Source of the DNA: Aporrectodea caliginosa
Lineage: Eukaryota > Annelida > Clitellata > Crassiclitellata > Lumbricidae
DNA: 64,000 bases
NCBI GenBank assembly: GCA_020284085.1
Contig: JACEVL010000019.1
Location: 2,006,498-2,070,497 of the forward strand
Direction: 5' to 3'
The translations under genes and the position numbers were made by a program. The notes under the pieces are model-generated. The model ran no database searches. It was given only the letters and a program-made list of their open reading frames with translations, and had not been told where the DNA came from. Numbering within the stretch: the stretch's first letter is position 1; every line of letters starts with the position of its first letter. This document shows positions 1-11,900 of the stretch, in pieces.

Positions 1-2429
1 GCACAATGTTTCCAGGAATGGATTCATTTTTGTGCACCGGTATAGTGATCAGCTGAGGTAACTTTAATGTTTAATGTAACATCACATACTGTAACTAGAC
101 ATTTGGAAAAGTGGTAATAAAAGACCAACCACTTACCTTACCTAACCTCATGTCAGACAATGCATCAATTACTGGTGCTAATATATATATATATATTGTT
201 TTTTTACATTTTTAAAATAAGTCTGTTATACAGGTACACACAGTCTTTAATGTGGTTTTACTCAATTATTTATTCTTACCTGATAACTTCTACAGTGGCT
301 GATATTAAGTTGTTAACAAATTTAATCCCATGGTTTGGTCATGCAGAAAGAATACCAGTTGCCACGAAATGCATCGTGTGTAAGAAGCAAAGGAACGAGA
401 AACAAAGGAAGATCAAGTGAACTGTGCAGGATAGACAATACTAACAAAGACAAAATATGACTTGGACTAAACATAAGAAAAGAAAACCGTACATATCACA
501 AATATACATATGTAGATTATCTATTTGCACCCACTGCTGCCAAATGGCTGTCATCAGGAACCACGATGATGATGATGATAATAATAATGATGACGATGAC
601 ACATTTTCACACTGAAGTACATATTCTCCATTTTGCTCATTCTTTCATTTTGCTCCTGTCCACATATATATTATTTTACCCACAAATTGCACCCACATTC
701 TCCACAACCCTTACCCACAAATTGCACCCACCCAACCCACACACATCAGATGGAGATCACAATGGTGGCTAGAATGTATTATAGATCCTATTTTGTTTAA
801 TTGAAGTGTTGTTTATTTATCCATATTTGTGTTTTTCTCCAATTTCATGTCAGCATATTGGATTTCAAAATACAAACTGAAAACAGCGTCTGGGGAAAAA
901 GCCAACTGCAGAGTCTCAAGCAAAACACACATACACAAAAACACAACAGTTTAAAATCAGTCTGTCCTTTTGTCTGTCTGCCTGTTCACCAATCTGTCTA
1001 TGTGTCGCTCTGTCTTGCTGTCTTTGGATCTGCCTGCATATCTATCTGTTACTGTGTCTGTGTGTCTAGCTATGCTTGCCGGCCTGTATGCATGCATGCA
1101 GGCAAGGGGGAAGGCAGGGTAGGGAATGAACTGGGCTTTAGGAAGAATCAAATTTCCGGACCTGGCATTAAAGAGCTTTCACATTATTTCCCTAAAATTG
1201 AGGAGTTATTGTCGAAGAGCTCTGAAGGTCCGGCCAAACTTTGTCCTTGCCCGTGGGACATCTGAGTCGGCTATAATGCTTTCATCAAAATAATCAGCCA
1301 ATATAATCAAGTTAAGTGTCAACTTCTATTTGCTAATGAGGCATAGCATTGCATGGTGATTTAACTGCATTTAAGTGTGCTGAATAGTGCAGTCCATTAT
1401 AGCAATACATAAGACTCAAATTAAACATGGAGGAAAGTGCTGGAACTGCAAAAAGGCCAAAGATTTTTCCATTAACACTAATTTACAGTAAAGGCCAGTG
1501 CTCAGAATTGATGATGATAAAGTTGTTGATGCTGCTGATAATGATGACATTAACACTGATTAGACGTTAACATTGATGTAGATGCAGATCACAAAGGTGA
1601 TGATGATAATGATGATGATGTTGATGCCACTGATGGTCATGTAGATCATGACAATTATGATGGTATCAACGTGTTGCAATGCAAGACTTGCAAAATTTCC
1701 TGCTCAAGACTTAGGAGCCATCCTATATTTAGAACTATAGAAACAAGCAAAAACTCTGAAATGATGCTTGTTGAAAATACAGAGTAGTAGGATGAAACTA
1801 CGCAATGTTAGCCAACAATTTTTCCCACCCTTATCGATAGGTACTTCGAAGGCGCTATATAAATACACAGATATACATGTAACATATTCGATCTGATCTT
1901 TCATGTAACATACTATCACAGAATGTAAAACTCCAGCATGCTCAAATCAAACCAGGAAATATACAAAAACAAGTGTTTTGTCAACATCTGTGGACTTGGT
2001 AGGGCATAGGGATTGTGGAACATTATAGGAACACATCATAGCTGTGGGAAAAAGAAATTTGATGTTTTAGGACTCAAGGTCCACCTATCACATTTCTCTG
2101 CCCGGCCTATCTGGATCGAATTACTCTGACACACAGACAGCACAAGACTCATTAAAAGAACAATGCTACTAATTAGGACAGAATTTACATATCACGGACC
2201 CTTCACCACCATTGTTACCAACACGACTACCACCAACATCAATCATCACTATCTAGCACTACCACACTATCTACCACTACCACCAACATAATTATCACAA
2301 TCTACCACCAACACCACCAGCATCAATAATTACTATCTACCGTCAACACCAACAGCAGGAGCATCATTATCATCATCACCACTCACCACCATCAAAGTTT
2401 CCGTTGATTATTTACAAATACAGGACTTC
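1..2429. other. Gene-poor left flank with simple repeats
   Basis: I see no supportable gene here. The stretch holds short (GATGAT)-type tracts near 566-600 and 1505-1660, a TCTG-rich tract near 957-1075 and an ACC/CACCA-rich tract near 2200-2400. Open frames in it are short and follow the low-complexity sequence, so they are not called. Confidence 0.6.
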
Positions 2430-2433
2430 TTAA

Positions 2434-2708
2434 CCTCCTTAGCGTTACATTTTCTCCCGGAAAAACCAGCCCAAAAGGTTACATTTATTTACGTAGGCAT
2501 GTATATACATGACTGTGTAGGTATATACGTACATATGCATATATTTATATGTATATATATATGTAAATATGTATATACATATATGTACTATTATATACAC
2601 ATATATAATGTGTATATATATCTATATATATGTATGTATATTAATATGTGTATATATGAATGTATATAATAAATATGCATGTAAATATTTACGTGTGTAG
2701 GTTTATGT

Positions 2709-2762
<54 letters not shown>

Positions 2763-3082
2763 ATATATATTTATGTATATATATATGTACAGTGTAGATG
2801 TGTGTATATATGTATTTAGAGGCATATATATATGAATATGTATACATGTGTATATATATATATGAATATGTATATGAACGTGTGTATATGTCTATGTATA
2901 TATATATATATGTACGTATGTATATATATATATGTACTAACATATAAGTATATATATAATGTATATATATTATGTACATATATATATAAATACATGTGTA
3001 TATATTTGTATATATAAATATGCATGTAAATATTTACGTGTGTAGGTTTATGTAGGTATATATCTATATATACATATATGTG

Positions 3083-3113
<31 letters not shown>

Positions 3114-3485
3114 GTACAGTGTAGATGTGTGTGTACATGTATATATATAGGCATATAAATATATGCATATGTATACATGTGTGTATATATATATGAATAT
3201 GTATATGAACATGTGTCTATGTATATATATATGCACGTATGTATATATATATATATACTAACATTTAAGCATATATGTATAATGTATCTATATATATATA
3301 TAATATATATATAAATATATGTGTATATATATATATTTGTATATATATAAATATAGGCTCTTGAACGTACGACGTCTACGTCATAGACACAATGAGACAA
3401 CTGTTACCCCGAGTGAGACTCGGGGTTAACCGCTTTTACATAGAATTTCGGGCCCGAGTAACGCTCGGGGTTAACGCTAGGGAGG
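2434..3485. mobile_element. MITE with TTAA target duplication (piggyBac-like), swollen by (TA)n
   Basis: TTAA flanks both ends (2430-2433 and 3486-3489). The termini are inverted: the left end reads CCTCCTTAGCGTTA and the reverse complement of the right end reads CCTCCCTAGCGTTAA. TTAA duplications are typical of piggyBac-type elements. The interior from about 2500 to 3350 is almost entirely TA/TATG microsatellite, arranged as two similar blocks (about 2685-3010 and 3015-3350). The right end carries two short palindromes around CCCGAG...CTCGGG. It has no coding capacity. Confidence 0.7.
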
Positions 3486-4226
3486 TTAAACGCCTTCTTC
3501 TTCTTCCTCCTTCTCCTTCTCCTACCTCTCATTCCCCATCTTCAGCACCACCACAACTGTGCTCAACCCAGTATACAATCATAGTCACAGCATTCTAGAA
3601 CATCATTTGCCGTATCCTTTACCTTCACAGATTACGTAAATTAACTAACGATGAAAATCCGGGTTAAAACATGCCACGGAACACGATGTCCCCCAGTTTT
3701 CAAAATCAAAATTTGAACGCGCCAATAAGAGGAGAAACCGAGCATCATCACACTTACCCACTGTCCATACATTACAAGTCTTTGCGGCTCACGTCAACAG
3801 CCACACTCGCTTCAAAAGTCACGACTTTCTCAATTCAGACAATTTACGCCGGTGATTTTATAGGTTAAAGCTCCAACTGTGCGTTTTTCGGATCACTGTA
3901 CTAGAATCGTCTCCTGAACAGAGAGAATTGATGCTTAAAGCAACATCTTAGTCATCGATTTCGTAAAGGAACAATCCACGCTGTTACGACCAGCGGACGC
4001 ACTCCCCATGCAGTTTATTTCCATCTTTTAACGTGAAATAACGAATAAAATGTGGGTGCTCGGTCCCGTTTAGCGCAGATTTGATCAGTAAAAATCGAAT
4101 TGCGTTCAGAGTAAACGTCTAAACTGAAGTTCTTTCAAGTTTAAAATGTGCAAAGACAATGTTCACCGTGGAAGGAGGCGGAGCTACGACTGCCTGCCGC
4201 TGTAGCAGGAAGCGGGACCCATCAAA

Positions 4227-4248
4227 ATGGCCGATCGCATTTGGTCAG
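4227..4248 (+). CDS. Possible first coding exon of an unknown plus-strand gene (weak)
   Basis: The context AAAATGGCCGATCGC resembles the YY1-type start of housekeeping genes. It opens a 7-codon reading (MADRIWS) that runs into CAG|GTAAGA, a near-consensus splice donor. A GC-rich GGAGGCGGAGC lies 50 bases upstream. No downstream exon was recognised in this window, so this may be chance. Confidence 0.2.
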
Positions 4249-4549
4249 GTAAGAAGATTTCACGCGTTTGTGTGCCTACGGTTTCGCTTAGAACCAGCCT
4301 GCTATTGATATTTAACTGCTGTATTTGACAGTAACACGACGCAATAGAAGTCAGATTAGAAATAAATAGTTTATTGAAATACCAGACACCGATTACTGAG
4401 GTGCGATTCGTAAATATACACAAAACGTATTCTGCGTAATGCAATAGTCGTGTTTGCGTCCTTTGTGAGGTCTAGTACTCTAGTAGGCCTGTTTACGACG
4501 CGCAGGTAGTGGTTGATAGGACAGACAGACTGATCCGATTGACGCACCA

Positions 4550-4608
4550 GAACGGTTCTGGTATAGAGAACGGTTCAGAACGGTTCTGATATAGAGAACG
4601 GTTCTGAA
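4550..4608. promoter_or_regulatory. Cluster of AGAACGGTTCTG palindromes (MYB-like AACGGTT)
   Basis: Four copies of AGAACGGTTC(TG) occur within about 60 bases as two tandem units separated by GRTATAG spacers. The core AACGGTT fits the MYB site AACNGTT, and each copy is palindromic. Whether it is functional or merely a tandem repeat cannot be told from sequence. Confidence 0.35.
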
Positions 4609-4747
4609 TTATTCTGTGAGTTCTAGCGCTTTCAATGGAGAATTACTTTTGCGGTAGTGAAAGCGTTCGCCATACAACGCTTTGAAAGCCTTCCATGTAT
4701 CAGTGACTTTAACATGCATGCGTTAATTACTGTAGGCCTACTGCTAC

Positions 4748-4906
4748 CAGTGACGGCGCCAGAGGGGATAGGAGGGGGCTTAGCCCCCATAAAGGCGACT
4801 CAGCCCCCCCCCAAGTGGGAAATCACTGCAAATCACAGGAGGAGGGGACAAAAGGGAAGGGCTTGGAGCTTTTGAGCCCCAAACCTGAAATCCTTCGCCT
4901 CCGCTG
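4748..4906. mobile_element. hAT-type MITE, 159 bp
   Basis: An exact 8-bp target duplication, ACTGCTAC, flanks it (4740-4747 and 4907-4914). The termini begin CAGTGACGGCGCCAG on the left and CAGCGGAGGCGAAGG on the right (reverse complement). The 8-bp duplication and CAG termini are hAT hallmarks. Non-coding. Confidence 0.8.
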
Positions 4907-5073
4907 ACTGCTACTATAGTATAATCGTTATAATCTTTATGTCTTCAAAAACAAATGAACAACAAACTCGTGAAGAAACAAATCAAGTTGACTGCCAGCT
5001 TTCGGTTAACTGGACCTATAAACTGTCCTTAAGTTTTGGCCGCCATCAGTCTCCTAACAGTTTCAGTCCATAT

Positions 5074-5539
5074 GGGGCCGTCCATAAATGACGTCACGCT
5101 ATTTTGGCCGATTTTTGACCCCCTCCCCCATGTCACACTTCGTCACAAAAAGTCACACACCCCTGAAAAATGACGTCACAAAGCTCTGAGCCCCCTAAAA
5201 CCAAATTTCCACTTGATAATAAAACATGTTTCAAATCCCATTTATTGTCATTGTAATAAGTATTTAAAAATCTGATGGTGAAAAATATTTAAATAATTAA
5301 TTAGAAAATTATTAATAATGGTGCCCGTATACATTAAAATAATCAAAAAATTATGATAATTTTAATACTCAAAATTAGTGCTGTTATTTTAAACTTAAAA
5401 TGTTGTTAATTGTTAAATTTAATTACACAGACCTGATGTGACGTCACACTTCGCTGACCCCCTCCCCCATGTCACACATCGTCACAAATTTCCGACCCCC
5501 GACCCCCCTAGGTGCGTGACGTCATTTATGGACGGCCCC
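5074..5539. mobile_element. MITE with GGGGCCGTCCATAAATGACG terminal inverted repeats
   Basis: Long, nearly perfect terminal inverted repeats, each containing a TGACGTCA octamer, are flanked by a 3-bp direct repeat TAT (5071-5073 and 5540-5542). A related element with GGGGTCGTCC termini lies at 44216-44647, flanked by TAA. A 3-bp duplication suggests the PIF/Harbinger group, but no transposase is present to confirm it. The interior is AT-rich and non-coding. Confidence 0.75.
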
Positions 5540-5766
5540 TATGCCCAAAACATACAGGTATTTTCGTATTAATTTTGTGCACGAGGTAGGAGTAATATCC
5601 CTCGGCAAATATTATTATTTTTTTCGCCCGAGGTAGAAATAATTCCTAAGGCTCTAAGAAACTATATGAAGAGCGTTTTCGTTCTGGAGTTAACGGTCAT
5701 CCTTACCGGTCAATGGCGTAAACGTGCCTCGAAATGCAACAGCATTAAACCGCTGCACTTGCAAAC

Positions 5767-5768
<2 letters not shown>

Positions 5769-5833
<65 letters not shown>

Positions 5834-5835
5834 TT
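5769..5835. repeat. (ATT)n microsatellite
   Basis: About 22 ATT units, followed by an irregular CATCAT/GCTGCT tract. The open frame across it is low-complexity. Confidence 0.9.
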
Positions 5836-6119
5836 AATTGTCATCATCATCATCAGCAGGAGAGGCAGTAGTGGTATATACTACTGCTGCTGTTGCTGCT
5901 ACTACAGTTTTAGTAATATACTGGCATGTATTGGCACTATTGTTAGTGTTGGTAGTAGTAATTGTAGGCCTAATAGTAATCTCTTGATACTGAGGTAACT
6001 GAGGTTGCGATGAGATTTGCAGTAGTGCGGAACTATAATTAGGCTACACCAGCGAGTAATTATTTACGCTAATGACAGATGTTGTGGTCGCATAGGCCGA
6101 AAAGGATGTCGATGGCCAA

Positions 6120-6900
6120 GGATTTTGTAAGTTTAGAAGGCATTTTGTCTGTAAGTCGCCTTAACCTCCGTGACTGCATCAGGTCCATATCCTTCTGATG
6201 TGTGGTCGAGAATGCAGTCTAAGGCCCGTGTACGCCGCCTTTAGCCGGGTATTTTAATCGCCTCGTCTGAGAATATCCGACATGGGTCGTTGGAGTGACC
6301 TCGACCGTTAGTCACTGGTGGTGTTTCAAGCTGCCGACCGATACTTGACGAATGCCTCTTCTGTAGTTAGTCATGATAGGCCCCCCCCACCTGGAATGGG
6401 AGAACAAACAAACCCCTACTCTGACGACTTATAATATAAGAGACTCAGAAGTCACCCAGAACTGTAGATTATAGACCCCCAAAAGTTCTGGACACCGTGG
6501 AAGATCGTTCTCCCAACCACTATATGCTAGTACGTAGGCGGTTACACCTGGCTCCTTGAAGAATTAGCCGGACGCGCGTCATCTTTTACCATTGAGGGTC
6601 TGCTCGGCGGCAGCTTCCTCGTGTGTGCGAGCGCTGTCACCTGTCGCCGTTCTACCCTATCAACGCAACTTGGTCCAGAGACTCTTCTCTCTTCCTTCAT
6701 GCGTGCGCCGACGATGGTTTTATCGACGGCATCCTTCACATCCTGCGCCCTTAGATCCTCCTCCTGAACATCTGTGTATTGTCATCAGATGTCAATTGTT
6801 GACAGGAATCCGTTGACTGGCTCTACTTGCGTGCGTGGGCCCGCCATTGGCGACTCGTCTGGTTTGCTCTGCACTGCTTTGCTAACTGATGTTATTCTAT
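6120..6900 (+). repeat. Dispersed repeat shared with intron 1 of genes 2-4
   Basis: This stretch is the reverse complement of sequence in intron 1 of gene 2 (about 17985-18760), gene 3 (about 25560-26250) and gene 4 (about 37330-37940). An example shared block is TGACTGCATCAGG followed by TCCATA...TGTGTGGTCGAG. It lies outside the gene cluster and in the opposite orientation, so it is probably an unclassified interspersed element rather than part of the gene duplication. The far end in the intron copies resembles a retroelement tail (TATAGCGC). Confidence 0.55.
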
Positions 6901-6916
6901 TCTGTTCTATTCTATT

Positions 6917-7440
6917 CTATTTACGGATTTATAAAGCGCCTCTGCGGCCTCTCGCAGTACAACCTAATCATCGGCGCTTCCAGTGCGATGGACCCCTCGA
7001 AAAAAGAAAAGTTTTAAGAGAACGAGCAGAAACAGTAGTGCCCCCAGATAACATCACAGCACGAGTTAAAGCAGGAAGGTCATTCCACAGCAAAGGTCCA
7101 ACAGAGGCATAGGCACGATGCTGTGCTGTGGCAGTCCGAGACCGAGGAACTAGAAGGTCATGATGGTCAAAGAGCGGAGAGGACGTCCAGAGGTAGCTGA
7201 GATAGGCCGTCTCATAAGATCACAGAGGTAGCGTGGAGCTTGTTAAAAACGTTTTACAAGTAAGAAAGAGAATTTTAAACTGAATCCGAGCAGTTAGAGG
7301 AAGCCAATGAAGGTCTTCAGTCATGAAAGTCGAAATATGGGAGAAACGAGGTAGGCGGGCAATCAAACGAGCAGCAGCATTAAGTACTGATTGGAGTGGA
7401 GCCAGACGGAGTTTTGGTAGGCCCATAATCGCTTTATAGT
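6917..7440 (-). mobile_element. LINE 3' fragment (CR1/Jockey-like), minus strand
   Basis: The minus-strand reading holds the region downstream of reverse transcriptase: LQSVLNAAARLIARLP and the DLHWLPLTARIQFKI motif. The 3' tail is at 6917 (AAGCGCCTC). It is 5' truncated and frameshifted. A 28-bp direct repeat (GCTTTATAGTCTGGG...) follows at about 7430-7485. A 128-aa open frame on the same strand (7665-8051) is unclassified. Confidence 0.7.
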
Positions 7441-8222
7441 CTGGGTTTAAATTAGTCGCTTTATAGTCTGGGTTTAAATTACACTGATCATCATATCTAA
7501 AGGCCTACAGACCAGCGCAGAGAGCTTCACGGATTTGTTTTGCACTGTGAGCGGAGATAGAGGCTATAAATGTCCGATTACATTACATTATACACAAACA
7601 TCAACGGATCTGATTGATTATGACTTGGCACCAAAACTGACAGAAAACTTGGCTCTTGTGGACTTCAATTGATAGAGCGCCGGTGGGTCGTAATCGTAAT
7701 CGTAAACTCAAAACTTCTGAAGCGCCACTCCGGTTGCAGGGTAAGAGGGGCAGAGTAGGGGCCTAGGCTGTTAAGGTGGAGTGTCGAGTTAGGTTGAGAA
7801 TTGGAAGGTGGAGGATCAGATGAGTTGGGGTTAGAATTCTTGAAGATGGAGGTGAGACTTTGAGACTTCAGTTTTGGGAATTTGAGAATATGCATGTCTT
7901 CATGGATTAACTCTTTTAATAAGCAGGGGTGCTTAATTATCACTGCTTGACGCAGTTTTTTTCTGTGGCGTCTAGAAAGTTCTAAGATTTTAGTAGGCCT
8001 ATATACGTTGTGTATAGGCCTAATAGGGCCTAATATTGGAGCCTGCATCAACTTGCTTTATCCTCCGTCATTAGAAATTGCGTCATATCACCGTAAATAT
8101 AATATTAGTTAACCTTGGGATAATCCGTGCGTAGGATTTCACTTTGGGCTTATGGCGCTAAACCGTGAACCAATCGACGACTACGAACAAGTTTAAACCA
8201 AGCTAGCGGTCGAAAAGCAGAA

Positions 8223-8388
8223 AGTGGCGTGTGGGAATATTTTGTTTACGAAGCCGCAGATGACAAGAGACAGAGTCGATGTTTTGTTCGCAATGTTGCT
8301 GGCAAGGACGCTGAAAACCATGAGTTTGGCGCGCTAATAGTCAGAAAAAATGCGACAAATCTTCGAAATCATTTGCACAACAAACCAT
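8223..8388 (+). pseudogene. hAT transposase relic: BED zinc finger
   Basis: The plus-strand reading contains SGVWEYFVYEAADDKR and, after about 30 residues, KNATNLRNHLHNK. The VW-[EK]-[YF]-F start and the TNLRNHL ending are characteristic of BED-type zinc fingers at the N-terminus of hAT transposases. Only one finger Cys is visible and the frame stops soon after HLHNKP, so this is a decayed remnant. Confidence 0.5.
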
Positions 8389-8927
8389 ATTAAAGGATGT
8401 GTAAGCTTATGCGAAAGACTTCCTATCAGCGCCAGCTTCACAAGCATAATTGAGCTTGTTTTCTCAGTTTGGTTTTATGCGCACGAAAGCGGAACAGATC
8501 TCGAGCAAGTATTAATCTGGAACGTCGTGTTTTCCTTAAAGTAAACCGACAATACGTTAAATCGGATTGATTTGGTGCGTAAATATTTCTGGTAACTGTT
8601 CAGAATACTTGTGGTCAGTGTGTAAGTAATGACATTTGAAAAATAATAACTGAAACTGTAACTAACTGAAAAATAAAAAAATAACTGAAACTGAAAAATC
8701 TGCTTGCAGTTAACTGTAACTATAACTGTAACTGAAAAATCATAAATTCTGTAACTGTAACTGAAAACCATAACTGAAATAACACTGGTCCATTTCAGCA
8801 CTGTTATCCGTCATCGAATGAGAAATTGTTAACACGCGTCAGTGAATGTTGGTGGAATGACCATGTCTCAAAGCAATTACTATATACTGTCCGACGCATA
8901 CGAATCGCACGAAGCATAACTTGTTGC

Positions 8928-11900
8928 TTAGGCGCGGAATGCGAGATCGGTGTCAACACGAAGGTAATTCTCTTCCGTCTTCAAAACAGTATTTTTCAAC
9001 TGGAGGACTCCTGGAATGAGAGGACGTGGAAGTGGAATTCCCTTCTGGGCTATCTCGCCGAACTTCTTCCTCAGGAACTGCTTAACAATCAGAAACAAGA
9101 CTTTCTTCAGGACTTCGTTGTTGACTGAAGTCTGATTACTTTCGAAGTAAGTTATTGCCGTAGGCCGGACGGATTTCACATCACCTACCAACCTTCCCAC
9201 TTCCAGTGTCAAGGCCACAACCGTTTCGACGGTGACTGCAGTCTTCAGAATGTCCACAAGTTCTCCGTCTGGAAGACGAGCCCGGAAGGTCGCCGATCCC
9301 AACAATTTGACCGTGAGGTTTTGGCCAGAGAACTTGGAGGTCGGCGCTTCAGTTGAAGTCATGCTCACTTCCACCGAAGCGCCTGGATACTTTTCGGAGA
9401 AATCTGGAAAACAGTCCGATAAGCAATGAGTTTCTCCAGTGGGATTGGTAGCTGTGGTGTCCTTGGTTTCTGGAGCAATGAGGTCAGCCTGTGTCAGATT
9501 GCAGGTAAGGATGTTATGTCGATGGAAACCGGATCCAATTGCATCGAAGACGCAGTTTGAGATGAAAACGGTCAGCATCCGTCCTGAGTTTTGTGGCTCC
9601 GGAAAGCGACGGGCCTAAAACACAGAAAGTCATTTTTAAATATTCATTATTAATTCAAACTTCAAGTACGCAGTAAGATTACATGATGTAGTAGTAACAG
9701 ATGATAACAAGTTTAACAGAAGTCGAATTTAATTGTATGGCAGCCTGCAATGCGCCCATCTGTCCTACTGCTCATTTTACAGGCACCCCTAGGGAGTTGA
9801 AGGCTGAGTCAACCGTATGGAACTTGCGGGTATCGAACGCGCGTCTTTCTGACCCTTGAGCCAGCGTGTTGCCATTCAGCCATCTCCCCGCCAGATGATC
9901 GATTGATTCAGAGGCTGCTTCATGTGTTGATTAACTATATAGTCAATCAACACAATTATATGATAATTGACTCATTCATTCATTCATTCATTATCTCGTT
10001 CGTTCTCTAGTTCGTTTATTCATTCGTTCATTCGTACTTCAGATGATTGGTTAACTCCAGAAGATGGTCCATCAACCAATTGAAAAACTGTTTTGCAATT
10101 GGTCAACTGATTATGGCTGGTAAATAAACCCAAGTTGCAGTGTTTCAAAATACAGCCTACATGTATATTAGAAACGTCTTGCGTGCTCTTGCTGCGATGC
10201 GTTCCCGTCTTGCGTGCTCTTGTCCCCTCCTCGCGATGCAGTGATTTCCCAGTTAGGGGGCTAAGGACCCTTTCCGTAGACTAGACTATAGATTAGACTT
10301 AACTAGACTAGACTGGGTAATACATGGACATAGATTTGACTAGATGGACTAGACTAGATTAGAATGGACTAGGCTATAGATTAGCTATAGCTCTTCTAAC
10401 CGGTGTCGGTGCCTGAATCGTGTCTTCTCCGTAGCGAACGGCAGCCGAATGGTTCGACTCGAGGAAGCCATTCTGAAATTCGGGCATCGACATTTCGCCG
10501 AAGTCGAACAGCCAATTGTCGCTGGCGACGTCGCTTGGAGGAGAATAGACGGGCAGACTGCCGTTCAATTTCTCCACTACCACATCGGCAAAGGCCTGGA
10601 GGAGACAGTTGCATATCTCCTGGTTTATCAGACGTTCTGTGGACTCTACGTGATCATCCGCCCTCCGTCTTTTCGCGCCAGGTTCTACTTCGCTGCGGGT
10701 GCGTTTTCCGTTCTCTGTTTCGGGGTCATCAGCATCTACACGGAAGTAGATATCTGCCGTGTTTTTGACGCCAGCTTCAAGACCTTTAACGTTATCGTTG
10801 TCGTCGTTAGCGTGTGACGGAGAGTTGTCAAAATCGGACAGACGAAAGCCTGATGGAGATGAGATGCAGGACAGGTTTATGCGGACACTGAAGGAGGGCG
10901 TCTTTAGTTGGGCGGTTGGTGCGACTATGATGTCGACGGTGAAGGATCCAGAAACGCCTTTGACGAAGGTCTTAATGGTCCTTAGGGCCATTTCGTCGGC
11001 GCGAATAGTAAACCTGGCGTTGTCCACCTTCCATGTCAGCATACCTTGTTCGATTACGATACGGAACTTGGGCTTGACGATGTTAGTCACCTGCGCCAGA
11101 AAACGATTTGGGTTTTAATTGGTTTTATGACAAAACAGATTTAACAACTTTGAAGGTTGTTAATGAAATTTCCATTGGAAATTGTAGTAGTTTTCTACAT
11201 GTTTAGTTTTTAATAACAATAATGCATTTATTGGGGGGGGGGTTGAACCCGTAAAACCACTCCCTAAATACTCCCATGCTCCCTGGAAATGAACATCGAT
11301 CGATGACTTGTGTGCCAGAGGTATTTGAAACAATAACACACTACAAAAGTTACAGAAACTTAGATTAAACGAATCTAGAAGTGACAGGACTAGACCAGAT
11401 CGGATCGTATTAGATTTAGAACAATGGGACAAGGAGAAAGAAAAAGGAGTAAGAAGAAAAGAAACAGAAGATAGAAGGATGAAAAAGAAAGAAGCAGAGA
11501 AGAGCATGAGCAAAAGGAAGACGAAGCAGAAAACAAATCAGAAGCTGGAGGAAGAAAATTGGCTTAGTTTTCATTGATTTTTCGTGTCAGATCATTCATT
11601 CCTCACTATATATTAACTGTTTTAACACTTTAACGAATACAGTGTACTAAAAGCGACTGAGAAACCAATGCAGCTAATCGCTAAGTGTTAATGGACATTT
11701 TAGACAGTTTCGAGACACAGTTCTGTTAAGTGGACCTGCTGTCTAGATATACGCCTACAAGTCTGGTAGCATCTCTTCCTCTTTCTCTCACCTTAAAACC
11801 TTCCTTTTTTCTCGGAGAGGTACCTCGCACTGGGAGCGCTTCTGAAAGGCTTATGCTATGAGAAGCGCTTTATAAAATGATCAAATACAATATAGTAGAG

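Noticed and set aside
2689..3400. Tyr/Ile-rich 194-aa frame
   Set aside because: Translation of TA/TATG microsatellite inside the TTAA-flanked MITE.
7665..8051. 128-aa minus-strand ORF as a host gene
   Set aside because: No family motif, no splice or promoter support; it lies beside a same-strand LINE fragment and may be part of it.
8826..9128. Plus-strand 100-aa frame
   Set aside because: Antisense shadow of gene 1 exon 3; the minus strand has the BPI2 motifs and splice sites.
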